The notes under the pieces are model-generated. The model made no database searches, was not told the origin of the DNA, and saw only the letters and a list, made by a program, of their open reading frames with translations. From the NCBI GenBank assembly GCA_038496445.1, contig JALMLS010000287.1:1-64000 (forward strand): a stretch of 64,000 bases of DNA, given 5' to 3'. Both the position numbers and the translations under genes were made by a program. Shown here piece by piece: positions 43,987-56,387 of the stretch. Origin of the DNA: Trichosphaerium sp. ATCC 40318 (taxonomy: Eukaryota > Discosea > Flabellinia > Trichosidae). Numbering within the stretch: position 1 is the stretch's first letter; each line of letters begins with the position of its first letter.

Positions 43987-46900
43987 ATGACATGCTGGAG
44001 AACGACTCACTTGCTCTTGTGTAGTATATTGGTTTCAATAGGCACAATAACCGTCTCGTACGCAATTCCACGCTTTTCTGGCTTTTAACGACGCACGCAT
44101 AGCGCCTGCAATTGTTATGTGTCCAATAATGCCACCGTGGCATTAGGGGAGGGTAGTATCAACGCACCTTTTAAAACAGTAGCACAATGCGTAGCAGATG
44201 GAGGTACGAAGAGTATTTAGCCATTTGTAGGCGTTTGTGTTAAACAATCACCAGGTACTCACATTTGTCTGCTTGCTGGCATTTACAACGAACACGTAAC
44301 TATCCCTGCCTCTCTAAAATTGGAGGGTATAGGCCAGGTTAGCCTTACAGCTGGTTTAGAAGGTCAGTACAGCTTTTCTTGTTTTTTGAAGTTTCGCCAA
44401 AAAAAAAGTTTTGTTCCTTTCTTGTTTTACCCTTTTTGAGATTTGTTTTATACACATAATATTGCGTAAGGTCATACATATAGACTATGTTTTCCAATTT
44501 TGATAATTTCTTCTGTATCTGTCATGAGCGGATAATCTTTTTGACGAGTTCTCTTAGTGATAGGTAGTGATACAGAATACAATAGCTTCCATTTTATAAA
44601 CCTCCAATTTGTTGGAGAAGACTCTCTAAAGGTTCAAGATCCTATATTCTGGGTACACGCAAGTGATGTAAATAAGCAATTAGAGGTCCACCAGTCCACG
44701 ATTGAAAAGTAAGCTGATTTTTCATTTAACTTATTTTGCAGAAATTATGCAAAAAAACAGACTCTGTTGTTTACTGTTCCTTGAGGAACTTGTATCTTAC
44801 TATTGTTCCCTAGTTGCAAGTTTATATTACGACATGCGTGGGGGAGTGCGTTTGTTCTATTCCAAAATGTTGTTGGAGCACCTACAGGCGGTCAAATGAT
44901 AAACTTAGAGATAAAGTGCCGATAATTTTTCACTGTGAACAAAGTCTTAATTCTCAAATGTTAGGGATTCGTATTTCTTAAATTATGGCTATAAAATGGG
45001 TACTTGGCCTATGGCTTTCTTTACATCCACTACAAAAGATTCAACAGACCCAAGACAATCCATAATCAAATTTTCTCGTGTCACGTGTACGCATTATTTT
45101 TTTCTTCATTTTTTTTTTTGACACGAGCTTGTTTTCAACTTTTGGATTTATAAACTTCTATGGAATACTATAGCATTAAATATGTGGTTTTTTTCTGATT
45201 TAATTTAAATCAAAGCGTACAGGGTCTAGATCAGATTTTTTGGCTTGGTCTACCTTATCCCAAGTCCTTCTTTTCTCGTGGTGAAAATAAGTTCAACTTG
45301 TTTTTTCGTTTCACACATACTGTACTAATACAATCTGTATAGTGGCTTGTAAAGGGGCTAATAACACTGATTGTAAAAGCGAGATGATCATTACAGGAAG
45401 AAAATTCTCTTTGGATCAAGTGTCAGCTGAAGCAGGTGGATATATTACTATATCAAACTCAGAAGAAGTTCACGTTACATCGAGTAACTTTACAGGAGGT
45501 GTAAGTCCAGGAGAGAAATATTCGCCAAACCTTTTTCTTTCTTCTTTCCAACGAGGTTTTCTCTCATTCTGTACCGTTATACCCTTTGGCACCTATTACA
45601 TAATATTGCCAGCATGTATTAGAACGTATCTAGATCGGTTTAATGAGTTATAGGGGCTATGGTTTATGTCAGTTGACGGCGCTTCTATTAGAAACTCTAC
45701 TTTCGTTCGTAGTAGAGTTTATAGTGGTGATCCTACTCTTTTTCGTCCATATGGATTGGTTATTGGAGCATCAGCTTTTACAGAGAGCAAGAAATTATGT
45801 TATCTTGATATAGAGTACAATACTTTTGCTGACAATGTACGAACACTTTTGTTTTCTTCAACATGTTGTTAGTCTGAAGTTCGATTTAGATAACAACTGA
45901 CCGTCCTAAATTTGGTGTGCTCACCACCTTCCCACATCCATTGACAGACCCAGATAATCGTACTGTTGTATGTGAACTACATTCGCCCTTATTAGCATAC
46001 AAACCATACAATTGTTGTTTGATGAAATTGATTAATTTTGTGATTAATAGGGTAATGTAAGAATTGGTTATAATGATTTTTCTGGTGTACGTGAAGACTC
46101 ATTTGCTATTACCAATACATACAAATTTGTATACATCAATGCAAGTAAGTATTTTGTTGAAGTTTACTTGGTATCTAATTAACGTGAAAAATTAGCCTTA
46201 AACTGGTTCGGCTCTGCGAAAGGACCAACTTATGACTGTCATGTTGGTGGACCAAGAATTTCGCTAGTCGATGTGAGGTACATCATTCTTTGAACAAATA
46301 AAATGTGACGTTGTTTTTTTTTCTTTTAACTTTATGAATTCAGTCCGTGGTGTGGCGATGACAGTTGCGATTCAGTTATCTTTGCTCCTCCTTGTGGGAA
46401 TGACCAAGATTTACCTTGGCTTGTTATGAGCGTAATGACAGGAATAGCTCTGTTTCTTGTGTACGTAAATAAGAGATGCAACAGTTTTTGTAAAAATTTT
46501 TTCACAAAGATTTTTGTGCTTTTGCTGACTCTTTATAGTATCACTATCTCTGTGCTTTGGGTAGCTTTGGGACGCAGAGTTCGTGTTGGTGTACCAATAA
46601 TGACTGAGTCATCTTCTTTGTTGTACTCTGATCCAATGTACGGTTTTCCTTCTGTTTTTTTTTTCCTGTTCGTTGCTAATGGTTACTGTTAGTTTATCAG
46701 ATCTAGAAGAGCTTTTGGAAAGATTATCATTAACAGTTATAGATAAGAGCGACTTGGAAATGTTTGGTAAGTACAGCTTTTGTTGAACGTGCAAGCTTCT
46801 GCCTTCATGTTCACTGACATTTTCCTTTTTTTTTTTGTCTTTTTTTTGTTCAACTCTCTGATTGTTGTGTTGTAGATGTTATTGGTAATGGATCGTTTGG

Positions 46901-48184
46901 GAATGTATATAAAGGGTATTGGAGAAGTAGAGACATCACCGTCGCTGTAAAGAAAGTGGGTATTATAGGCACAACAAGATCAGACAAGCAATTTTTCCGA
47001 GAGATTAAAATCATGGCTGGATTAAATCATCCAAATATTATCTCCCTTGTGGTACTACTATTCTTTCTTTCCATCAATATATTCTTTTAGACTAATCTCA
47101 ACAAAAATCAATAGGGCGTTTGCTTGACTGACACTGGATCTACGTTACTAGTATTGGAGTTCATGAGCCAAGGTAGTTTGGCTGATATTATTCATAAGAA
47201 AAAACATCGCCTACAGTACTCCCAGATCCTTCGTATAGCTCAGGATATAGCTTATGGAATGCATTACTTACATAGTATAACGCCAAAGGTTGTGCATCGC
47301 GATTTGAAACCTGACATATCCTTTAAAAAGACCTTAAACTTCTTACCTTTTTTTGCCTGTAAGATTTACCTTGACTTTTCGTACAACATACTCCTTGATG
47401 ATACTGGCGCTGCTAAAGTTGGTGATTTCGGTATAAGTAGAGCGCTTAAGAAGAGGTCTAAAACAATGAAAATACGTGGAACACCTGATTATATGGCTCC
47501 AGAGTCGATTGCTTCTTCAAAGTTTTCAGAAAAATCTGATGTTTACAGTTATGGCATGATTCTTTGGTACGAACTGCTGCTCTGGTCCTTTCTTTTTTTT
47601 CCCCTCGAGTTAGTTCATGTTGGTTGTTCTTTTGTTGATATTAGTTATAGGGAGCTATTTGCACATGAGAGGCCGTTTACAGAGTATAAGGATCCTATAC
47701 AAGTTATGTTTCTTGTTTCAAGAGAAGGACTTAAACCAGAAATGGGTGATGATTGGCCACCTAATTATAGACAACTTATACTCGATTGTCTTGATTCTAG
47801 TACGTCTAATATAGATAATTCAATACAATTTTCGCTTTTATTGTGTAAAAAGAGGGCAGAGCATTAAGTGAGATGTCTGTTGTGTCTTTTTTTTTCTTCG
47901 CTTTTTGGAAGTTTTTTGTTTTCTCTTTGTTTGTTTCTTCGTTGTCTACCTTTTACACCTCTTGACAACTGTTACTGTGGATGTTGTGTTTGTGTACTGA
48001 TATATTCTTTTTAGAGCCTACAGTGAGACCTTCATTTAAAACAATCATTGACAGGTTAAAAACAATAGATGCAATTGATAACCAAAACCGATTTTTTACA
48101 GATTCTAGTAATAATAATATCTCAAATCCTTCTTCGTTAAAGAGTGATATTGAACCTACACTAGAGTCACAATTAATACAATAA
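43987..48184 (+). CDS. Receptor-like TKL protein kinase with beta-helix ectodomain
   Basis: About 17 exons. Exon 1 (MTCWRTTHLLLCSILV) is a signal peptide joined in phase 2 to CNCYVSNNATVALGEG. The ectodomain resembles a pectinesterase-type parallel beta-helix: APFKTVAQCVADG, CLLAGIYNEHVTIPAS, FHFINLQFVGEDS, GGYITISNSEEVHVTSSNF, GASIRNSTFVRSRVYSG, GNVRIGYNDFSGV. Near 46370-46450 a Cys-rich stretch leads to a membrane helix (WLVMSVMTGIALFLVYV). The kinase is complete: GNGSFGNVYKG, VAVKK, LVLEFMSQGSLADII, VVHRDLKPD, KVGDFGISRAL, GTPDYMAPESI, KSDVYSYGMILWELFAHE and RPSFKTIIDRL, so it should be active on Ser/Thr or Tyr. A Ser/Asn-rich tail ends at 48184. The gene codes a surface sensor; its ligand is unknown. 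One exon join near 44900-44970 is uncertain. Confidence 0.85.
47316..47384 (+). other. U12-type AT-AC intron in the kinase domain
   Basis: Between HRDLKPD and NILLDD lie 69 nt starting ATATCCTTT, the canonical U12 AT-AC donor, and ending CGTAC. A U12 branch motif TACCTTGAC lies about ten nt before the end. Removal in phase 0 gives the universal HRDLKPDNILL. No GT-AG pair restores the frame there. All three diagnostic signals are seen directly. Confidence 0.88.
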
Positions 48185-48410
48185 AAATAAATAGTGTATA
48201 AATTAATCATGTCTAACCCAGTCATTATCTTAGTACCTATTCATAACACGTGTTAAAAATAGCATCTTTGCAAGTCAGGAAGGAATCCTTTTTGATTTTT
48301 TATGTGTACATACATGACGCAACCTTTGTAAGGGCGTGGAAAAACTAATATCCCGTCTTTCACTGTGAAATACTGTACACTGAAATGTCTTTTAGCAGTA
48401 ACGTAATACC

Positions 48411-49981
48411 ATGGCAACGACAGTTGATGTTTCGCCAACTCCAACACCAAAAATCAAGAAGAAAAAGAAAGCGAAGGGAAACAAAAGTCCTGACACTTAC
48501 GAGGTGAATTAATTGCTTTGTAGTATTGTCTAACGTTTGTATAGCAACAAAAGCTTGGCGAATTCCCTCAAGGAGGGCTTTCAAATGAACTCTTCCCACA
48601 TGAGCTCAAAGCGCTCGGAGATGTCAAAAACTTGCTTACAGATAGTATATTATCCGTTATAAATGATCGGTAATGCCATTCACTTTAAATCTCGATGTCA
48701 ATGCTGATATTTCAAAAAAAAGGATGTTGGTGGCTATGTTGTTCTCGAGGAAATTCGACATGGACAGAACTGTTAAATTTGCGAAAGAATTTTATAACGT
48801 AAAGCAAAAAAAAAATCAAACACGTGTTTGCAGTGAAACCAAACGTTTTTCCGTTTTTTTTGTGTCACAGAAATCGAGCTGGTTTTTTCACTTATGTACT
48901 TGCAGTGGTCACAAAGTGACGAGAGAGTAAATAGGAGTATGGTAATTGAAGGATCTTCTAAAGAAGCAAGACTTACAGGACCATTACTGAGTGTTCCAGG
49001 TATATTTTTTGTGTTTGCTGTTTTAGTTTTTCTTGGTGTTTAACCTTATCGCAAAGGGGCAAGAACAATCGAAGGGTATGCAATTCTGTACAATAGAATG
49101 TCCCTCTATGATCCTTCAGGCGACAAAGAAGATTTTATAGACTGGATTGTGAGTAACAAACGAACGAGAAAAATGTTCCAATACACAACACTAACATGTT
49201 ATGTTGTAGGCTACTATTCACCTTCTATCATTTACTTCTGAAGGGTACATTTGTATAATCAAATAGTCAGGTTTTAAACTATGAAGAGTGTTTACTTTAA
49301 ATGATTCTTTGATCATAGCGTTTGATAAAGTGAACATAGAGTTTTTGATGTTTACTTTTTAGGATGGATTATCATCGTAATGGTATATGTGTTGTGGTTG
49401 ATATGAAAGGTATGACGTGGGATCACTTTGATCCTGAAACACGTAAGAAAGCATCACAATTAGTTGATAATAAGCTCCCTTGTCGTCTTAAAAGGTTACT
49501 AGTACGTTGAATTTCTTCTAGCATGACTTACGTAGTGCTTCCAGTATTCTTACAATTTTCTTCAAGGTGCTTAATCCTCCAGTATTTTTAAGTGCTTTGA
49601 TGGCTATTGCTCGTCTCTTCGTCAAATCCAAAATACTTCAAAGAGTGCGTTTAAATAATATACCACATCAGAAACGAAAACAGGTGGCTATTTATTGCGC
49701 CAGTAACACGAGAATTTTAGGTGAGAATGTTAAGTTCGGAAGCAGATTTGTTAAAGTACATTGATAAAGATCAACTTCATGAATCCTATGGCGGTGATGT
49801 ATCCTATACAAACCAGGCACAATATATTTATTCATTACTAAACTAAGTCTAATTTTGGTTGTAGCAATGGTTTGATCATATTGTTGAAGCCAAAAAGCGA
49901 CTTATCAAAAAACCTAAAAAAAAGAATGTGAAGAATATCCAGAAGAAAAAAAAAGCCACAACAAAAGAAAACGTAAATTAA
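48411..49981 (+). CDS. CRAL-TRIO (Sec14-like) lipid-binding protein
   Basis: About nine exons. A Lys-rich N-terminus (KIKKKKKAKGNKS) precedes the helical lead: ALGDVKNLLTDSILSVI, then MLVAMLFSRKFDMDRTV, the usual LxRFLRARKFDxxxT helix. The lipid-binding part has ARTIEGYAILYNRMSLY, MDYHRNGICVVVDMKGMT, FDPETRKKASQLVDNKLP, CRLKRLLVLNPPVFLSALM and LLKYIDKDQLHESYGGD, matching the strand-helix order and the closing EYGG motif of CRAL-TRIO domains. A basic tail (RLIKKPKKKNVKNIQKKKK) follows. Such proteins carry phosphoinositides, tocopherol or retinoids between membranes; the ligand here is unknown. The Lys-rich ends could bind acidic membranes or act as nuclear signals. Confidence 0.78.
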
Positions 49982-50296
49982 TCATCGTGGCGCCTGCAAA
50001 TACAATGAATACTCGGGAACTTGCTCAACGAAACTAATGTAACTTGTAACCAAATATAGTATCTTCTACACGTGACATAACACATATCGTTCGATCAACT
50101 GTTTTGTTGAACCAGTTGTGACTTCCTTTCTTCACTGTTTTGCAAGGGTATAGCTCGATACCAATGCGAATTTAGAGTCCCAGATGCTGGCAGTTGTTGG
50201 TGTATTCTATTTGAGCATATATCCATTAAGTTCATTTTTTAGAGTTTAGGACTTACCAAATTAAGCGGCCTGGCGTGCAAACTTAAAACACTCAGC
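49982..50296. other. Short intergenic stretch
   Basis: About 315 bases with one ACACGTGACA site near 50080; promoter of the downstream hydantoinase-like gene presumed. Confidence 0.45.
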
Positions 50297-53200
50297 ATGA
50301 CAGAAACCGCGTCGGATAGTTTTATGAGACTGGGTGGTAAACTCTACAAGCTATTTTAATATATTTTTCTTGACATTTGGGCTAGTTGATGTTGGTGGCA
50401 CCAATACTGATGGTGTTATCTTACAAGGTATGTTTTTAAAGTATCCAGAAAAGAAAATAAGCTTCAGTTTAGGTTCCAAGATTCTATCTTCTCATAAGTC
50501 ACCTACAACCCTCGATCCACGTCATGGTATCAATACTGTGGCATCTAAGTGTATCTCAGAGGTAGACGCTTCAAAAATCGAATGCGTGCTACTTGGCACC
50601 ACGCACGTGCGTAGAATTGTATTTCGGACCTGAGAGAGTAGTTTAGCCATGTTGTTGTTTAACTTCGTGCCACTTTTCTCTAAAGGTTTATCGAGCTTTG
50701 AATGTTGACTGAGATGTTTTTCTAGTTCGTGAACGCAATAATAAAGAGGCAAGGACTGTCTAAAGTTGGGGTGATTAGGTTATGCACAAATGCGAGCTTA
50801 GTTTATCCTCCATTTTCTTTCTTCCCTTCTGACCTTGTAGATGCTGTTAAAGGTCACGTGGGTACGCTGTAATAAAACTAAGAGCCTCGCGATGTCTAAA
50901 CACGTGTCATAATAACATTTCTTTAAATAGCTATGATTGACGGAGGATACGAATATAATGGTGAACCTATGGCTGAAGTCAAGGTTGAACAAGTCCGCGA
51001 AGCATGTAAAGTGATGTTGGACAAGGGTATATCATTTGTTGTTGTATCATGTTGCTTTGCACCTATACAAACAGAACAAGAAGAACAAGTAAGGTACATT
51101 CATATTGATTCTTTTGATATTAGCACAAGACATTCATTCATCTTACAACAGCGCTATTATTGCAAAAGAATTTCCTAGTATTCGTGTAACACAAAGCAAT
51201 CGTATAGCATCACGTGCGTATTACAATCATTTAGTAATTTGCTAAACGACTGGAGTCTAGTCAAAGTTGATACACTTCTTTTATTATCTTTTTTACTAAG
51301 GGTGTTGTTGACTGGTTTTTTTTTAATGTAGTCGGTTTGCTTGAAAGAGAAAATGCAGCTATCCTAAACTCTTCATTACAAAATCTTGCCTCTCACGAGA
51401 TTAAGTCATTCTATCAAGGGTTTAGAGAGTTAGGTAAGTACTTATTTAGTTTGTCCTTTGCATAACCTGATGTTTAGGGTTAACGTGTCCTATGTTTATA
51501 ACTCAAAACGATGGCACTTTATTGACAATGGAAAAGGCTGTAAATTATCCTATACTCACGTGTTCAAGTGGACCAACAAATAGTATGCGTGGAGCTGCAT
51601 GGCTGACAGGGCTCAAAAGTATGTATTCTGTCAATGGAGATGCGAAACCATATGTTAAGTTTTTCTTTGAATAGATGCAGTGGTTGTTGATGTAGGTGGT
51701 ACAACAACGGATGTTGGTATGATTGTAAACGTGCGTTATACTATTAGCAAACAGTTCATTGTTTTAGCTGAAGTGCAGCAATTGTTTGCCATGCAACTGT
51801 AACTCGGCTGATTTTTTTTGTTTCGCAACTAATTCTACGATTGTTTAGGGATTCCCAAGAAGTGCATCAGCATATTTTGAACTTGGTGGAGTTAATACAA
51901 ATTTCAGAGTACCTGATGTTTTGTCTATTGGTTTAGGTGGAGGTAGTCACGTGATATTTGATGACTCAGGTAGAGGCCTATCAACTAAAAAAGAAGAAAA
52001 AAACCATTGTTTTAGGAGTTACCATTGGACCTAAAAGTGTTGAACATCGTTTACTTGAAGAATCAGTTTCTTTTGGTGGAAATACGCTTACAACTACGGA
52101 TATTGCTATCGCTGCTGGTGTGGCATCTATAGAAAACGCAGACAAGTCAAAAGTGAATTTAACCAAAGAACAACTAAGTGATGCATTGAAAAAGATAAAG
52201 CTAGTTGTTGAAGACATCATTGACAAGGTACACGTGATTTAGAACATACTACCAATTTTTAAGAATATATAGAATCATTTTTACGTTGTATAGTACGTGT
52301 AATGTCCGGCGTCATCTCAATAGACGAGTAACAATATTTTCCTTATTTTTTCTTATTTTTTTCGTAGATGAAAACGAGTGCTGATGATGTTGCTGTAATT
52401 CTTGTCGGAGGTGGATCGATTTTACTCAAAGACGAGAGTTTTAAAGGTGTTTCGAAAGTATACAAACCAAATCACTTCTCCGTCGCAAATGCCTTGGGTG
52501 CAGCACTGTACAGTTAATTTTTTTTTTTTTTTTTTTTTGGTTCAAAACGAAGGAACCGTTTTACCATTGTATTATTTATCTTTATTATATTTAGAGCTCA
52601 GGTTGGATCTCATATGGATATGGTTGTTAAAATGAAAGGAAGAAAAAGAGAAGAAGTTCTTTCTGAATTGAAAACCAAAGCTATTGGAAAAGCTATAGCT
52701 CAAGGTATTCTTTTTACTCATTCCATTCTTCAATCGTGTATAACTATTTTAAGGTGCAATTGAAAATACTGTCAGTATAATAGATATGGAGGATATACCA
52801 TTATCTTACATACCAGATGCTATGAGAGTCATAATTAAAGCTGTTGGTGATATCGATATAGCAAAAGTGTCAGCTTTGAAATACGAACTTCCAAAGACTT
52901 TAGAAACACCTGAAACTACCCCAACACAGGATAGCTCCACCCAATCACTTTCTAGTGGAACCACATACGCCTGTAATACCACTCATGAAATAGATAAGGA
53001 AAAGAAAGAGTGGACTCTCAGGCAAGTGCTGAGTTTTTACAAGTGTTGTTTGTAGCTAAGTTCTTTGTTTAGTGTTCAAGATGTTGAGTATATCTCAGTT
53101 GGATGTAATATCCTTGGTTCTGGTGGAGGTGGTGACTCAACGAATACAGCAAAGCTACTTATTAGTCTTATGAAATCTGGTAAAAAGGTTATAGTCACAT

Positions 53201-54814
53201 CAATTGATGAGTTACCTGATGATGCTCAGTGTGTTACTGGTACAATAGTTTGTAGTTTTGTTTTTCTTTATGTGTTGACTCTATGTGTTTAGTCGGGTTT
53301 CTGGGTGCACCTACTGTTGTAACAGAGAAGTTATTTAATGGTTCTGAAATTAGAAATGCTGTAAAAACTCTTGGAGTCGATACAACCAAATCTTACGCTT
53401 TAAGTCTTGAAATTGGAGGTAACGGTTAACAAGCTTGGTGTTATCCACAACTGAACCGCTTTTAGGTCTTAATGGCTTACAACAACTTCTAATGAGTGCT
53501 ACTACTGGACGTAAATCGCTGGATGCTGATTTGATGGGACGGTGAGTTTAAGCAAAAGATTGGTCTTTTTTTTTTTTGCATCCAAAACAACACCTTCTTC
53601 TTCTACATGAAAGTGACTACTACTTTCTTACTGAACTAGGGCTTTCCCTAAACTAAATCAACAAACATTTACCATTAATGATATCAATATCCTTCCTGTA
53701 TCAATGGTTGATTGTGATGGTAATGGTGTCGTACTTAAAACTGTTTCATGTTTTAAAAACATTGAAATGTTTATGCGTACACTTGTTGTACAGATGGCAC
53801 GTGATAAAATTCTTTTAACCTTAGTTTTCTGAACATTTTATGTTCATTTACATCAAAAGTTAGTTGCATTGTTTACAAATAGTAGGGTTGTTCTGCAGCT
53901 ATCGCTGTTGGACCTCATAATATAAAACAAACTAAGAAGTTCATGGTACCTAACAGTATTTCAAACGCCTGGTACTTTGTTGTTGACGCATTATCACATC
54001 ACCAAGTGCTTTAATTAAACTAGTTATAAGGTATATTGGCAAGACTATAGCAGAAGCAAAGAATCGTAAAGAGAATCCTTTAGAAGCTTTGGCAAAATCA
54101 CAGAGTAAGTCAACACAAAATGTGAGTATGTCTTTGTTAATGTACTTCATAGATGGACGTGTTCTGTTTGAAGGTAAAGTTATAGATGCCAATACGAAAG
54201 TAGAGGGTGGTTATAGTAAAGGTAGACTTTCCATCGAAGGACTTGATAGCTACAAGGGTGAGTACAAATAAAACTCAAACGAGTTCAGTTTTAAAGGAAA
54301 AAAATAGGAAAAAACATGAAAATCAATTATCAGAACGAGAACCTCATCGCTTTCATCGGTGATGAAGTTGTTGCCACAACACCTGATATAATATCTGTTT
54401 TTGATAGAGAAAATTCAACACCAATACCATGTGATAAGTGTACGCACAACCAAAAAAATCCAGTTTCTTTCAAATTCTTTTCAACAAATCTCAGACGTCA
54501 TCACAAAACACCTTTTGGGATGCCGTGCTGGATCCTTATATTAGAGAACTGATTTCAAGCACCAAGTATCATTATGTCTCTTTTAGGACATTCACACAAG
54601 AGCTTTTTATTCAACAACATAACTCAGTTTTTTCTCATCTAATGTTTTTGTTCAAGATCATTTCGGGTATCGTGTTTGCGTCATAGCATTCCCTTGCCAC
54701 CCTCTGATAGCTACAAAGAAAGCACTTGAAGTGTTAGGACCTAAAGCTTTTGGTTATGATGTATTGTATAAGCCTGTAGGCACTTTCAAATCTCCTCCAG
54801 ACTTGTTCAAATAA
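50297..54814 (+). CDS. Hydantoinase/oxoprolinase-like protein fused to a DUF917 domain
   Basis: More than 15 exons, about 950 residues. N-terminal half is a HyuA-type ATP-binding enzyme: MTETASDSFMRLGVDVGGTN, IECVLLGTTH, AMIDGGYEYNGEPMA, VVVDVGGTTTDVGMIVN, ASAYFELGGVNTNFRV, VLSIGLGGGSHV, VAVILVGGGSILL. The two phosphate-loop motifs (DVGGTN and DVGGTTTD) are intact. After a charged linker (about 52890-53015) a DUF917 domain begins: VEYISVGCNILGSGGGGD, FLGAPTVVTEKLFNGSE, ILPVSMVDCDGNG, and ends LGPKAFGYDVLYKPVGTF. Members hydrolyse cyclic imides or 5-oxoproline with ATP; DUF917 proteins are usually separate neighbours in bacteria. The fused form is known from fungi and some protists. Exact substrate unknown. 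Some middle junctions (53780-54120, 54520-54680) are provisional. Confidence 0.85.
52518..52538 (+). repeat. Homopolymer T tract of 21
   Basis: An uninterrupted run of 21 T inside an intron of the hydantoinase-like gene. It may serve as polypyrimidine tract but is far longer than others here and could be unstable or an assembly artefact. Confidence 0.9.
53022..53072 (+). other. GC-AG intron at the hydantoinase-DUF917 junction
   Basis: The frame from TLR/S to VQDVEYISV is kept only by removing 51 nt starting GCAAGTGCT and ending TTTAG in phase 2. It is the third GC-AG intron of this window and sits at the start of the fused DUF917 domain. Confidence 0.75.
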
Positions 54815-55087
54815 AAGAGGAGTGAGTGTTCAAAACTCGCAAAAAAAAAGTGGATTTGTGTCATTTTGTGGTCAGCTTTATCTGAGATCCGACATGCGTT
54901 GAGGTATTTTTCGTCAAGCGCTGATTACCATTGGTTGTCGCAGATCCCGCCTTTTTGTAAACCGTTCGCTTACAACAAGTGGCTTAAATGACATTTCTGG
55001 AACTTCTCCTTCCTACAATCAAACCTAAACTAGCGTCTACACGCACATCATAGTATCTGAGCGCTTGATTTCACCATAGTATAAAAG
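54815..55087. other. Intergenic
   Basis: About 270 bases, no coding signal seen. Confidence 0.45.
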
Positions 55088-56151
55088 ATGTCTAAAACAC
55101 ACCCAGAAGCAATAGAAAATAGGTAACAATGGCCTAAACCTCATCTACACCTTCCTGATAACGGCAATAGTACCAAGACGAGCATTTTAGATATCCCTAA
55201 AGAGATTCTCGCGGATATTCTAAGTCGCACTAAAAAAGCTCGCTTAGCAGCTTGTCAAACTTGTCGTCTTCTTGCTTCTGTAATTCATGATATTGTTGGA
55301 TACGAACATGTGACATTAACAACTGAATCACAAGCAAAGCAACTCTTAAAACACAAAATGTTTTTGAGACACACCAAAATCAGTCTGGTTGGTAATTTCT
55401 CTGACATTGTTGTCAAAGAATTTGCTGGTGTTCATACTATAAACCTTACTTATTGTTCTTTACTTGATTTAACAGACAAAGGTATTTCGGCCCTTGCTGG
55501 CGTTCACGAGATTAATCTTTCTCAAACATCTGTAAGAGATGAGGGTATCAAAGCTCTTTCTGGTGTTCACACAATTCATCTCTCGTATACTTCCATAACA
55601 GATGAAGGCGTTAAGCATCTTGCTGGTGTTCATACTATTTATCTTGAAGAAACGTCTGTTACAGATGAAGGCATCAAATCACTTGCAGGCGTACATAAGA
55701 TTCACATTTCTCGCACTTCTGTGACAGATGAAGGCATTAAACATCTTGCTGGTGTTCATACTATTAACCTTGAAGGTACCTCAGTAACAGACAAGGTATT
55801 AAAGCCCTTGCTGGGGTTTATGAGATTAACTTGCAACGTACTGCAGTTACTGACGAGGGTGTTAAGGCACTTGCTGGTGTTCAAAAGATTTTTCTACAAC
55901 ATACTCCAATAACCGATGTAGGTCTCAAAGCGCTTTCTGGTGTTCACACAATACATCTCTCTTATACTTCTATAACAGATGAAGGTGTTAAACATCTTGC
56001 TGGTGTTCATACAATTAACCTTGAGGGTACATCTGTAACAGACGAAGGAATTAAAGCACTTGTTGGCGTACACACAATAAGTCTTGCTTACACTTCAGTA
56101 ACGAAGAAAGGTATTAAAGCTCTTGGCGATTGTAACGTGAAAGCTCTTTGA
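55088..56151 (+). pseudogene. F-box/LRR gene with a single-base frameshift
   Basis: A 12-codon first exon (MSKTHPEAIEN) is joined by a 45-nt intron (GTAACA..CAATAG) to one long exon. The F-box is clear: ILDIPKEILADILS, ACQTCRLLASVIHDI. Leucine-rich repeats of the GVHTIxLxxTSVTDEGIKAL type follow. At about 55793 the sequence GTAACAGACAAGGTATTAAA has lost one base compared with sister repeats (GACGAAGG or similar), so the frame shifts. The second frame continues with four or more good repeats to DCNVKAL at 56149. Both halves are otherwise intact, so the lesion is recent or a sequencing error. Compare the intact relative at 37272. Confidence 0.78.
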
Positions 56152-56387
56152 TAATAAAACAAGTACGGTTTATTAATAGACTACCTCGTGCTTTGATAAT
56201 TAAACAAAATTGTACTGTACAGAATGAGGAAGAAGTTTATGACGAAAACGAAAACTCAAGATGAGAAGTTCTTTTTCACGTGAGAAATCCATTCTCTTCC
56301 TTGTTTTTTCGGTTTTGTCTTCGCTCCTCCTTGGTTGGCGGCTTCCTTGGGTGCAGCCATATGGACAAACTTTGGCGTTTTGCCGTT

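Noticed and set aside
43871-44143. Minus-strand frame of 90 codons
   Set aside because: It overlaps the signal-peptide exon and first ectodomain exon of the receptor kinase on the other strand, which has better support.
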